Shown: positions 34,944-47,475 of the stretch, in pieces
Layout of the letters: each line of letters starts with the position of its first letter
How positions within the stretch are numbered: the stretch's first letter is position 1
Origin: Linyphia triangularis
Lineage: Eukaryota > Arthropoda > Arachnida > Araneae > Linyphiidae
Reading direction: 5' to 3'
DNA: 64,000 bases
NCBI GenBank assembly: GCA_963978545.1
Contig: OZ021722.1
Location: 9,205,401 to 9,269,400, forward strand
Notes under the pieces: generated by a model
What the model was told of the DNA's origin: nothing
The model's input: the letters and a program-made list of their open reading frames with translations, nothing else
The model's database searches: none
Made by a program: the position numbers and the translations under genes

Positions 34944-35954
34944 GTTCTTTAGAAGTAACTAGGAAATACATCGTAATTCAGATCACATTCACAAGGAAAA
35001 TTCACTTCTTTGAAATAGAATAAACACTGTTAAAGCCGAATTTAATTTTTCCTGCAATAATATTCTTCCAAGATTACGTATTTTCGTGGAAAATGCACTA
35101 CATTGGTACACTAACAGTCAGCCTCATTTTAACACTATTAAACACAATCTTATTCGAATTATTTACATGATTTCAAACTGAAAACATTTAAATTTACTTT
35201 TTATCACAAATTTTTGAATTCCTTTTGACGTACGCTATAGTTATAAAAAAATGTCATTTTCAAACAAGACATTTAATTTTAATTAAGACAAGCATTATCA
35301 TATACTTAGAGTATCAGGAATCTTATGCAAAGAACCCTTCCATCCGTTCACTTGTTCAAGATTAAAATGTCGAGGAAAAAACTGCAAATGCTTCAAGCAC
35401 ATGCAATATATCAAATAAAAGGTCTCATTAAGATGAGTTCTCATACTAAAAATTCAAACAAATGTTACCACAGGAAGCACCGAAAAATACGAACGGAAGT
35501 AAATATAGTTAGTTTTTAAATCTTCAATCATAAACTATAGATTGGAGGCATGTATCGTGTCTTATATCAATTTGAAAGTTTCAGTAGTATTATTTGAATC
35601 AAAAACATTTAATCTGGATTTGACCTGAAATGCTTTAAAATTTGCGTATAGGAATTTCTCATCTTTACTCCAAAGATATCGGAATAGAACTCGGATTTTC
35701 GGCGAAAAGTTCCTCGCCAAGTTTTTCACCAAATTCGTCAACTTAGGAAAATATTTGTTTATAAAAAGTGATAGAGATTTTTCTCTTCATACATCATTAA
35801 CTTTTACAGGTGTATATTTCTTTAAATTTCTCTAAACTATATGTATGCTAAGTATTTCAACAGTACATAATGAATGCACTTAATATCAGTGGTGGGCGAT
35901 GTAATTTCTAATGTAGCAATATTCTTTTAAAATTATTGCACAATGCAAGCACAC

Positions 35955-36441
35955 TTTTTAAATCCTTTATATTAACTTCTCTTTTATATGTTTGTCGATG
36001 GTGGGAAAATCTGCAGCTTAATTAACCCCATTACTGTCATCCAATTGAGCTGAAACTTGGCAGATAGGTTCGATGCAACGGCAATGCATTCTATCAAATT
36101 TTGGGGGTTTCCACTGTTACTAAAAGGACGCCTTTATGGAATACTAATAAACCAACTTGCCGTCATTCAATCCGATTAAATTATCTTTGAACCGACCATT
36201 GTTGAAACTCTTTCCTGTTGCCATTTTTTTTTTTTTTTTTTCAATAAATAAATAATAAAATTACTTCAATCAGAGTAAATAAATGAACGTTCATTTTTAA
36301 TAAATAAATTTTTAAACATAGTTTGCAGCACATTTTGCTGATAGAAATGTTTTTGATAACGATGCTGTGTTAATGAATATAAAAATTTACCATTCATAAA
36401 AGGATTTTTGAAAAACTCCGTTTTTATGGGTTATATTATTA
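35955..36441 (+). mobile_element. Interspersed repeat, family A copy 1
   Basis: Starts TTTTTAAATCCTTTATATTA and ends with GGGTTATATTATTA after a poorly preserved inverted end. Contains GCTGAAACTTGGCAGATAG near 36049. Related copies at 47916-48238, 53011-53632 and, inverted, 54190-54790. Ends carrying TAAATCCTTTATA and TATAAAGGATTTA, with a variable internal GT- or TTGG-type microsatellite, recall helentron-associated non-autonomous elements, but that class assignment is a guess. Confidence 0.65.
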
Positions 36442-36855
36442 TCCCTATTTTAAAAAAATTCATTGCATATTATGTCGTAATTTATTAATTATTTGAACAC
36501 ATGTTATGTTTTCAGTGGTCGTTTAGCTTTACGGTCATTCGAATCAGCCGCCATCTTTCTTGACTTGGAAATCACGCAATTTGCTCTTGTTGCTAAATTG
36601 TCGAAATCACGTCATTTTGCCTCGTAAACTATAGATTTACCAATACTGAAATAATCCATTAACATTTAAAATAAAATTAGATTAAAAATTAAATATTAAA
36701 TAAAAATCCGCGGCTATCGAAGTTCCGTAGAAATAGTACTAGAAAGTGTTGTGTGATTTGAGAGCGAATCACTACTAGCGCCACCTGCTGGAAAATTGAG
36801 CCCATACAATTTTTTTTTATTTTTCTAGAGCACAATGTAGATAAGCTTTACTTAC

Positions 36856-36931
36856 CTTGAAGTTCTTCTACTGTATAGTTGGAAGATACGGATTTTACTG
36901 AAGCTCTTGACAAAGATGGAGTATATTCCAT
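36856..36931 (-). CDS. Small coiled-coil protein, exon 1 (start of an 80-residue gene)
   Basis: Minus strand: ATG at 36931-36929 in a strong context (A at -3, G at +4), with an in-frame TAA two codons upstream, so the start is well defined. Twenty-five codons (MEYTPSLSRASVKSVSSNYT, then VEELQ) plus one base end at a consensus CAAG|GTAAGTA donor. That base and the first two of exon 2 make Glu. The Ser-rich head followed by the helical exon 2 gives a complete 80-residue, strongly basic, soluble-looking protein with no signal peptide or membrane segment. The intron (33919-36855) hosts a mariner relic and a family A repeat. A solo LTR begins 62 bp upstream of the ATG. I do not recognise the family. 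Confidence 0.75.
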
Positions 36932-36993
36932 TATTTAGTTGTGTTGTGCAAATGTTTCTCCCGATTCAAATCACCTAAAAAATACGATTATAT

Positions 36994-37733
36994 TGTTACG
37001 AATTTTTGTATATTTGTAAATATTTCGTAGTGTTAATTTTGTAAATAGTAAAATTTATGTACATTTCGCATAAGGCAGTGCAATAGTTCGTCGTTAGTTT
37101 GCTTCCCCGCAATGTGTGTCTTGATGCTTGATAACGGGTTTTACAGAGGTAACGCTGGGAAGCAAGTGTTACAAGGAGCAGGGCATTTAACATAATGGTA
37201 ATGGCAATCTCGCCAAGTTGGCGACGGTTTTGGGGACTAATTTTTGTCACCAAATTTGGCGAGAAATCGACAAATGTCGCCAAACTTGGCGACCATTTGG
37301 TGACATTTTCGGTCCCCATGTACATGTATAGGACTTTTCGACTAGTTCTTCAAATATCTACCTCTAGAAATTTCACGTATGTTCGCCTCCCCTATAAAAG
37401 CTCAAGAGAGCGGGTGATGGAGTTAGTTGAGTGATTTTGAGTCACTGAATTAGTTGACTGGTTAGTTGACTGGAATTACTGAGTCTCAGTGAACATTCCG
37501 AGTAGTTCTAAGGCGAACTGTATTGCATTGTCTTTTGCGGCGATTTAGCAGTTGTGTTGTCAAGTTTTTAACTGCTGTTTTGTGCTCTATTGTTGTGAAA
37601 AGAGCTGTATTGTTTCTACTAGAACGAGAAGTTAAGGAGCTGTAGGAGAATCTGTGAAGAGTTATATTGGAATAATTTTCTGCAAGTTTTGATCTGCTTT
37701 CGCTTCAAATCTTTCGAACCCACACACGCAACA
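36994..37733 (+). mobile_element. Solo LTR (Ty3/gypsy-like)
   Basis: 740 bp starting TGTTACGAATTTTTG and ending CACGCAACA, that is TG...CA. It is flanked by the 4-bp duplication ATAT (36990-36993 and 37734-37737). A promoter-like CCCTATAAAAGCTC lies at about 37390. There is no internal region or second LTR, so recombination between LTRs is inferred. It contains several TTGGCGAC / GTCGCCAA motifs. It lies immediately 5' of the minus-strand small gene, with its own promoter pointing the other way. Confidence 0.82.
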
Positions 37734-37737
37734 ATAT

Positions 37738-38942
37738 TTTGTGTTTTGTCTACAAGCATTTATATTTAAATTATTATCAAAATGCTATAAGTTATTAACG
37801 TTAGAATCGTAGAATTTCCGTAAATTAATCTGTATTGCCTTATCAGAAAATTACTCGAAATTTTGATAATATTTTTAGTATGCGGGTTGATTTATTTCCC
37901 CATTAATATAATAGCAAATAAAAAAAGTAAATTATAGCATTAAGATGGAAAGCAAAAATATCTTTATGTAAAATGTGAAGTGAGAGGTTTTTCCAAGTTT
38001 CAATAATTGTAATATCTAAAATATTTGTAGCTCATGTAATATTGAGGGCCCTTTAAATTGAATTGCATTTCAAAATGATAAAACATTTAGTTTTTAGTCT
38101 AATAATAAAATGTTTAAAGCGTAAACAATGCGGTTTTTTTTAAACAAAAAATTGACTGTTTGAAGAAAAATTATTTTAAAATAATAATAGTACAATAAAT
38201 AGGGTTGCAAATTTTTATAATCAAACTGCGGAGTTTTTTACTGTTAATATATGTTGGATTTTATTGAAACCATGCTAAATTTTTCGATGTTTTCATGTAC
38301 TTTATAGCAGCCTATTTCATTGTAAATTGATTTTTCTAGATTATATTTACTTTAATTTTCATGGTAACTTTAATTAATAATTACGTAATATGGTATAAAG
38401 TAGTGTTATTTTTTAAAATTTTTTTTAATTTGTTAAACAAGGAAAAATTATAAAATTTAAAATTAATTTTTAAATCGTTTCGTGAACATCAGTGCCAATT
38501 ATCCCCAATGCTTGTAATTCTTAGTTAATAGGAACAACACGAACACTAGTTCTTTTCATCATGATTTGTTGTTTAGAAGTCATTTTAGAGAAAAAGAAAT
38601 CTTCATTTTGAAGTTCGCCTCATGATACAAAAAGTTCTATATACATGTCTAATTTATAATAAAATATATGTTTAAACGCAAGGATAAATGTAATGCATGT
38701 TTTTTTTTAATCAATAGGTGAATAAAAATGCGCCAGGTGCCGCTCACGTCAACAAGGGCTTCCTATCAAAGATTGCGATGAAACACAAACATTGTATGAA
38801 GTACAAAGTATCTTACGAGCTACGTTTTATTTACAGTGCACTTCACTTATAATGAAAATAGTTATCAAACAGGGAAATCAACTCAAATTTCTTCAAATCG
38901 ATTTTTATAAAGGCAACGGCAACGTTTTCGACCAAAATAGCA
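37738..38942. other. A+T-rich upstream region of the unc-13-like gene
   Basis: Mostly A+T-rich. At 38719-38847 a GC-richer stretch follows an acceptor-like TTTTTTTTAATCAATAG and stays open for 43 codons (includes NAPGAAHVNKGFLSKIAMKH). It could be an upstream exon or leader, but no phase-compatible junction to the main ORF is evident. A TATAAA lies at 38906-38911, only 32 bp before the ATG. Confidence 0.35.
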
Positions 38943-41612
38943 ATGGTCCTTGTTAACGAATCAAATAACGAAAGCACTATTTTAAGATTTGGTGACAATT
39001 ATCACATTGAAAACTCAAACACTCAAGATAGCTTCGGAAACGAAAACAGAACCCTTTGGGCTCTAGAAGGTAAAACTATTCTGCAACACAAAAGAAACAT
39101 GGGTGAAACTGTAACGATTTCAGAGATAGAAAAGGAATTTCCCTGTTTAGAATCGTATCATCTAAAGGAAATTCTCGGTAAAGAGGTCGACAATGAAACC
39201 TCTAAACTTCTTTACATTATTTTCGAATATTCTATTTATAGTTTCAAAGGAACCGCGGGTCCTAAGAGCTGCACTCCAGAAGAACTACGTCAGTACTTGG
39301 ACCAGACTATTCCATTGGATAGGGAAACAAAATTGGAATGCCTTCATAAAGTTTCGTCCATCGAACGACCAGATTTCTTTTTGGACTTTAAAGTCATAGA
39401 AGGATTACGGCTGAAGTTCAAAAATCTTTCGAGTGGTCTGTTCTGCAAATTGTGGATGAAGAGTGATGAAAAAGACGTCAAGTTTACAAAGGTAGTGAAT
39501 GGGGGATCCAATCCGAGATGGAACGTTAACGACAGCTTTCATTTCGAGAGTCTTGATGGGAACATCCTACACATTGAAGTTCATAGAAAAGAGACCAAAA
39601 AAGAGGAAAATTCTTCGAATAATTCTAAGACTGAAAGTAACAGGGGCAGCCATGAAAATGTCTCCGGAAATGTAGAGGAATTCAATGGCAAGCTTAAAGG
39701 AAGAAGCGAACTGAAGACAGCAGACATATATTGCGAAGGGACTGATAAATGGGTTCCAATAAGATCTCCAAATAATAGGAATTTAAAAGGACGTCTTCGC
39801 ATCGCTGCAAAATTGAGGAGATCTGAGGATTTTGGAGGTCTTCAAGCCTTGAAGAGACATCTACTGATGATCAAGTTGTGCTCACTAGAGCATTTAAAAC
39901 GTGAAAGTTTCGAAGGAATTATTACTGGTTGGGAGAAAATATCTTCTTCCCTTATGTCAACTCTATTATTTCTTCATTCTGTTATCGAAAGTATACCAAT
40001 GAGTGAGGACGCGATTTGCTGGTTTTCTGTGGTGAATCATTTGGCGTCAAGGGACAAGATAGTTAGCTTCCAATTCAGGTATACATTATTGTACAATTGC
40101 GTAAAGAGTATTCGAAAACTATCAAAACAGGACTATACTATTGAGATTTCTCTGAAAGACATGCTCGAAAAGCAGTTTACAAGTTTAAAGAAAGAGTCAC
40201 TGACTTTCATTGAAAATTTGCATTCCCATGATTTGGGTGGTAGCAAGGATTCAAGACAGGATTTTGAACATGTTTTGAGAATCATTCTGCTCTCAAAAGT
40301 TGTCTCAGGTATCAGTTGTGAACCCATTGCCCATTTAAAAACAGAAGCCCAAAATTGGTTTGAAAAGACAGATAAAGAAATTGCTTCTGTTTCACAAGAC
40401 AAAGCAAAGTACATCATTTGGATATTGGAATACCACAAAGAATTTCAAGTTGCAGCTGACAAAGTGATTGGAAAAGTCTTTCCCGAGATGACATACACAG
40501 GTATTATATACGATTACCTTGATAAGTTTGCGAATGAGACATTGAAAACGTCCATTCAAAGTCTAGAACTTACCTCGGACGATTCTGAAGAAGATGCTGA
40601 AGGCAAAATATCAATGGGTCTGAAATTATTCGAGGAATCTAAACGTTTCATACTTTATGCTTACAAAACCATAAACAGTCCAGAATCAAAATTTCTTGAC
40701 TTCTGTGATTGGTTCGGTAATGAAGTCATGCAAAACTGGTTTGAATGGAAGAAGAGACTTGCTATACGTCAAATAAAAATGACGTTGTGTTTTGACGATG
40801 CAATGCACATGCATTCGATGTCGTTAGTTAGTGGAAGGAGTAAAGTTAGCTCATCATTCATAGTTGTTCCCCACATAATTCAAAAGTGCATTTCCCACTT
40901 ATGGGAGCTTGTGTCCATTTCAGGATCTTCAAGGTGTGATGCCTTGTTTTTAAATTGCCTCCACGAATGTTGCACTATGTACGCTTCTGAACTTGCAGAA
41001 AGGAGCTCGCCAAAAAACTCAATCGGTGACTCAGTTAAGATCGGAAAGAAAAGGACATGCATCTTAGCCAATAACATGTTTTCTATGGCTTCATTTGTTG
41101 AAGAGACGGTGTTTGGCAGTGTAGGACCGTTGTTCGATAACTTACCCAACACATCGGGTTACCTCATGGAACTGTGCGAGACTCTCAGCAATAGACTTAT
41201 AGAAATGCACGACCCAGTCCTTGACAAACGTATCAAGAAAGTGTCTGAATCACGAAACAGGCTGAAGCAACGGCTTGAGGTCAAAAAGTATGCAGACTTT
41301 GTTGAGAAAGTGGTGTGGAAAGAAGCACGGAAATATATGATTCCAGGTGTATTCAAGAAGTTTCTAAAAAACTTCTGGGCTCATGTGTTGGTTACCGTAG
41401 AGAAGGTGGCGTTTAATTATGGATTTGAATCTGATACTTCATTGAAAGGTTCTGGTAAACCTAAGTGCAATTTTGATGGATTGCTGCAGATATTAAGGGA
41501 AACGGAGAAATTGTGCACTGTTGGTGATAGAGTACAATTTACAAAATGTCTTTCCGATGATGAATTTAAGAGTGTGCAGAAAAAACTTATTGCTGCTTCA
41601 GGAGAAGTTTAG
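38943..41612 (+). CDS. BAIAP3/Munc13-4-like protein, intronless, C-terminally short
   Basis: 889 codons in one exon; ATG at 38943 has G at -3 and G at +4. Munc13-4/BAIAP3 proteins tether and prime vesicles for SNARE-dependent exocytosis. Residues about 85-140 match the helical segment before the first C2 (TPEELRQYLDQTI, LHKVSSIERPDFFLDFKVIE). Residues about 144-290 form a C2 domain closing with KWVPIRSP and LKGRLRIAAKL. The Asp-rich calcium loops are lost: NLSSGLFCKL stands where relatives have a D-NG-SDPFC motif. An insert of Ser/Asn/Glu-rich sequence sits at about 218-255. Residues about 295-880 are MUN-like (CWFSVVNHLASRD, FDGLLQILRETEKLC). The usual C-terminal C2 is missing. Vertebrate relatives have many exons, so a retrocopy is likely. 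AATAAA follows at 41710. Confidence 0.8.
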   Translation: MVLVNESNNESTILRFGDNYHIENSNTQDSFGNENRTLWALEGKTILQHKRNMGETVTISEIEKEFPCLESYHLKEILGKEVDNETSKLLYIIFEYSIYSFKGTAGPKSCTPEELRQYLDQTIPLDRETKLECLHKVSSIERPDFFLDFKVIEGLRLKFKNLSSGLFCKLWMKSDEKDVKFTKVVNGGSNPRWNVNDSFHFESLDGNILHIEVHRKETKKEENSSNNSKTESNRGSHENVSGNVEEFNGKLKGRSELKTADIYCEGTDKWVPIRSPNNRNLKGRLRIAAKLRRSEDFGGLQALKRHLLMIKLCSLEHLKRESFEGIITGWEKISSSLMSTLLFLHSVIESIPMSEDAICWFSVVNHLASRDKIVSFQFRYTLLYNCVKSIRKLSKQDYTIEISLKDMLEKQFTSLKKESLTFIENLHSHDLGGSKDSRQDFEHVLRIILLSKVVSGISCEPIAHLKTEAQNWFEKTDKEIASVSQDKAKYIIWILEYHKEFQVAADKVIGKVFPEMTYTGIIYDYLDKFANETLKTSIQSLELTSDDSEEDAEGKISMGLKLFEESKRFILYAYKTINSPESKFLDFCDWFGNEVMQNWFEWKKRLAIRQIKMTLCFDDAMHMHSMSLVSGRSKVSSSFIVVPHIIQKCISHLWELVSISGSSRCDALFLNCLHECCTMYASELAERSSPKNSIGDSVKIGKKRTCILANNMFSMASFVEETVFGSVGPLFDNLPNTSGYLMELCETLSNRLIEMHDPVLDKRIKKVSESRNRLKQRLEVKKYADFVEKVVWKEARKYMIPGVFKKFLKNFWAHVLVTVEKVAFNYGFESDTSLKGSGKPKCNFDGLLQILRETEKLCTVGDRVQFTKCLSDDEFKSVQKKLIAASGEV

Positions 41613-41709
41613 AAAATCTACAGAATGTGAGAGAGACTATGATGAATTATTTTGTCCTTCGTGTCCTCAAAGGTTAATATTGATATTAATTTATTTAAAT
41701 TAAAATTTT

Positions 41710-41715
41710 AATAAA
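41710..41715 (+). promoter_or_regulatory. Polyadenylation signal after the unc-13-like gene
   Basis: AATAAA 98 bases downstream of the stop at 41610-41612. Confidence 0.5.
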
Positions 41716-42614
41716 ATTTTTAAATACTAATTTATGCATATTGTTTGATTATTAATGAGATCTCAAAAGAAACAAAAAAATAAAATAAAGATGCCTAATT
41801 TGTTTTATATTCGTTCATGTAAAAATAAAAATGTCATTTTTAAAGTTACCAAAAATTTCGTACCGCACTAAATATGCTAGTAGAAAATTCCTAAAAATTA
41901 ATAATTTAACCTAATTTTAGGGAGATTTTTTAATATGAATCATTAGAAAACAATAAAACTATAAGATAATAAATTATACGACATTACATTGATATAAACA
42001 AGGAATAATATCCAAAATCTTGATATTAAATACCGTCCACCAATCACTTTAAATGCAAGGGCAAGGTAAATTAATACAGTAACTTTTCTAAACGACCTAC
42101 TAAGAAGGAAATACATTGCTTACTTGACAAATTTAAGGGATTAAGGGCACGTAAAGCGTTTTCATATTTATACAACAAAGTACCATATAATACAACTTTT
42201 TAAAAACAATTAAAAAAAAGCATTTAAAGTTGACGTAGAATTAGTTGCACAAAAAAGATATATTAACCATACTTGCAGAACGCGTTTAATTTTGCTGCTC
42301 ATTGGATGTACAAAATTCATATAGAATAAGAGAGTTACTATAAAATGTGCTTTCTGAACTGTTACTGTAAAAGTTGTTTTACATTTCATGGACTTCGTAA
42401 CGTGAAAACAAACTCAAAGGAGTGTGGCTGTAAGAGTTGTTATTCTTTCATGTACTTCTTGACTCAGAAACAAACCCCTCTAAGAAATTCATGTGCACCC
42501 TTTGAATTACCAAAACTTAATACGTTAAAGTTAATAAGTTAAAGGTAAATTGTTCTGTTATATATTGAACTCTATCACTTAAAAGGGATTGACTGTATGT
42601 CCCTGCTTTAGTAG
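41716..42614. other. A+T-rich stretch
   Basis: A frame at 42345-42542 contains an internal 63-bp quasi-duplication giving two CxCKSC motifs (CYCKSCFTFHG and CGCKSCYSFMY). No splice or family support, so I do not call it a gene. Confidence 0.35.
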
Positions 42615-43131
42615 TAGAGGACGGAAATATTGATACTATACCGTTGCATAGAAAAATAATATCGATAAAATATAGATATATCGATACATGATTTTTTTAT
42701 TTGATTTTCAGTTTTGCCAGAAACAAAGTTTTTCGGGGCAAATTTCTACTTTTCATGATTGCTTTTTGTAAGGTGACTACTTTTTCAACTGAAATGGATC
42801 TATTACAAAAAAAAGTTATATTTTCGCTTAATTAGTGCAATGATTTTAAGACAAATTTAGATAATTTTCGATAGATTTTAAGTGTATGGAAAATATTGAA
42901 TATTGGTGCGTTTTACTGTCTCTCAGCCAAGTTCAAACATTAGTTTTGAAGTTTTTGAAAAGGGAATAAATAAAATCGAAAAAACACATGGAACTACAAA
43001 ACGATCATCAAAAAACTAAAAATGTTTGAAAATATCGATATAGCGGTGACTTTTATCGATATTTTTACTATCGATATTTTTTTAGAAATATCGATGAAAA
43101 TATCGTCCTATCGATATTTCGCCGACCTCTA
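42615..43131. mobile_element. hAT-like MITE with TATCGATA-rich interior
   Basis: Left end TAGAGGACGGAAATATTGAT; right end in reverse complement TAGAGGTCGGCGAAATATCG. Flanking octamers TTTAGTAG and TCTAGCAG agree at 6 of 8 positions, consistent with a decayed 8-bp target duplication. The interior has many ATCGATA motifs. Confidence 0.6.
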
Positions 43132-43266
43132 TCTAGCAGACTTAATGCATCCTTTTTTCGGGCATAGTATCTGCTGAAGTATTACTTTCAAACATATGAA
43201 TTTTTATAGCAGGCAAAACAACAGTAATAAGTTTATTATTAAATTTTTAAATTATAATAATTAGTG

Positions 43267-43267
43267 G

Positions 43268-43308
<41 letters not shown>

Positions 43309-43381
43309 CATCATCATCATTATATTTATTATAATTATTATTATTTTATTATTATTATTATTATCATCATTATTATTATTA
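43267..43381 (+). repeat. ATT/ATC microsatellite
   Basis: Long run of ATT trinucleotides interrupted by ATC units. Confidence 0.9.
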
Positions 43382-43624
43382 GACTGCCTATCTAGTGCCG
43401 TTTATGCTTGTTATGCAAATTCATCTATGTTAACTGCCACTTATATTAGTCGAATTTATTATTTATATCTCCTGTCTCTTGTAGAGTACTCACTTGCTTG
43501 TTATCCCACTGACTTAATTGTCTGTGTTATTAATTCTTTAATGCTTCCCATGAGGAAGTTTTAAATCTAGTCATTGTACTAAAGTGTTTAATAAAATAGT
43601 TGACTATTCTTATGGCCTTCCTTA

Positions 43625-44294
43625 TAGTCCGAGAGGCGACTGCAATTTTTGGACTCCATCGAACATCATTCTGAATTTTTTATAGAAAATGGAGAAAAGT
43701 GAGTAGATTAGGAATCCACTGATCTGCCGTGGCAAAAATGGCCGAAACTGATCAATAATCGACTTGGAATGAGTTGAACTAAAATCCGATTGCCAAATAT
43801 GTCATAACTTGCCAAAAAGAGAACAAACTTATTCGTCTGGCAACCCACTGCATTTTGATTTTCAATGAGAAGAAGCGCAAACGATTTCTGATCTTTGGCT
43901 AGGAAAACTTATATCTTTTAAAAGTAAGCCAAACTGGCGACATCAGTTACGTCATAAGTGACGTAATATTTTTTGCCAACTTGGCTCCCTTTTAATAGAT
44001 GCAAGTAGCCCGTCGCCAGATATCTGAATCGTGTGCAACCTTCTTAATTGAAAATTAAAGAGTGAGGGTTACCAAATAATAAAAAAAAAAAAAAAAACTC
44101 ATTATTTGGCAAGTTATGGCGCATTTGGCAATTGGATTTAGTTCAACTTATTAAAAGTCGATTTTTGACCAGTTTCGGTCATTTTTGCCACTGTAGACCA
44201 GTGGATTCGTAATCTACTAACTTTTCTCTAATTTCTATAAAAATTCATAATGATGTTTGATGATGTTCAAAAATTGCAGTCGCCCCTCAGTCTA
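43625..44294. mobile_element. Foldback MITE, family C copy 2
   Basis: 670 bp with arms of about 200 bp that are inverted copies. TAGTCCGAGAGGCGACTGCA on the left faces TGCAGTCGCCCCTCAGTCTA on the right, and the inner parts (TTGAACTAAAATCCGATTGC and complement) also pair. Same family as 13123-13775. Confidence 0.8.
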
Positions 44295-46212
<1,918 letters not shown>

Positions 46213-46675
46213 GTAGAACCTCGATTACCCGTCCCTCTTTCATCCGGAACTCTCTGTTAACCGAAATTCCTTTAGTCGACATCAAAAATCTCCCAAATGA
46301 GTAATAAATCATTTGCCCTTTTTAAAACCGGGATAATTTCCTTTACACTAAATTTGCTTAAGTAATGGTGAGGCTTTTGACCGTTTTTCAAAAGCACTGA
46401 CATGGTTAGAGCAATGATCATATGCAGATCAAACTGAACTATTGCTTTTAAAAAGACTTCGGGATAGAACCGCGAAACAACGATTATCAAGGTTACGACA
46501 ACAAAAACTCATTTCCAACAATTATGTCATAAAAAAATAAAAAAATTAAAAGCCCTGCATTCAATAAATAAAAATAATTTACTTTTTATTATTTTTTACA
46601 ACTCTTTATTATCCGGCATTTTCGCTTATCCGACCTATCTTCGGTCCGAATTAAGTCGGTTAATCGAGGTTCTAC
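46213..46675. mobile_element. pogo/Tigger-type non-autonomous element inserted in (TA)n
   Basis: Ends GTAGAACCTCGATTA and, in reverse complement, GTAGAACCTCGATTAACCGA. These are close to the AGTAGAACC-C-CGATTA-CCG ends known for Tigger elements. TA dinucleotides flank both ends, and a remnant of the TA array continues to about 46685. No transposase frame. Confidence 0.78.
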
Positions 46676-46685
46676 TATATATATA

Positions 46686-47434
46686 GGATTAATTTGTTCA
46701 GAATCAACAGTGGAGTGGTATTGAATTACAAAATTTTAATTTTTAAATTTAAAACAAAACTATAAATATATTTATAATATTAATTTGATTAACAAAATAT
46801 ATATTTTATGAAGTAAGCATTTAAAAAATACTTTTGCTCCGAAACTTACTGGCAGGAAAACATGAATAAAATCAGACACGTATGTTTGTTTTGGAAGGCT
46901 AAAATATATTTTGCTTAAAGAAATAAAATTAAGCGGCGTTTACTATTCGAGCATTTGTAATGACTTAAATCATTTTTTATAACCATCCACTAGTACCATT
47001 AGTCATATTGTATATAGATAGAAAATTCCGTTTCAATTAACCAGTGTTCAATTCCTGTCTTTATCATGATTGAACCAATGAGCACTTATGATTGAGAGTT
47101 AAAATGTGAAAAATGCTTTAAGTCCAAAATCTATTTTTGAGTTTATATGTTTGATATTCAATTATCAATGTTATCAAAATATCGTTAAGAATATTAAATG
47201 AGATTCTTTCTTTCTATCATCTCATATAATGAGAAAGTTAAGAGTCTTTCGTGACACAAATGAATTTTGGATTTCGTAAATGTGTTTTGGAAAAATATAT
47301 AAAAGCAATTTAAAAATAATATTAATAAAATTTGTTTTAGAAAATAACATTTATTCAGTACATTTGTCTTAGAGTCAACAAAACATAGTAATAATTAACG
47401 GTAATCCTACATCTAGATTTTAAGACTTTTTTTT

Positions 47435-47475
<41 letters not shown>

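Noticed and set aside
35325..35519. Plus-strand frame rich in Lys/His (for example KCYHRKHRKIR)
   Set aside because: A+T-rich composition, no splice signals or family match, and it lies inside the intron of the minus-strand small gene.
42345..42542. Frame with two CxCKSC motifs
   Set aside because: It arises from a short internal DNA duplication; resemblance to Cys-rich proteins is superficial and there is no promoter or splice support.
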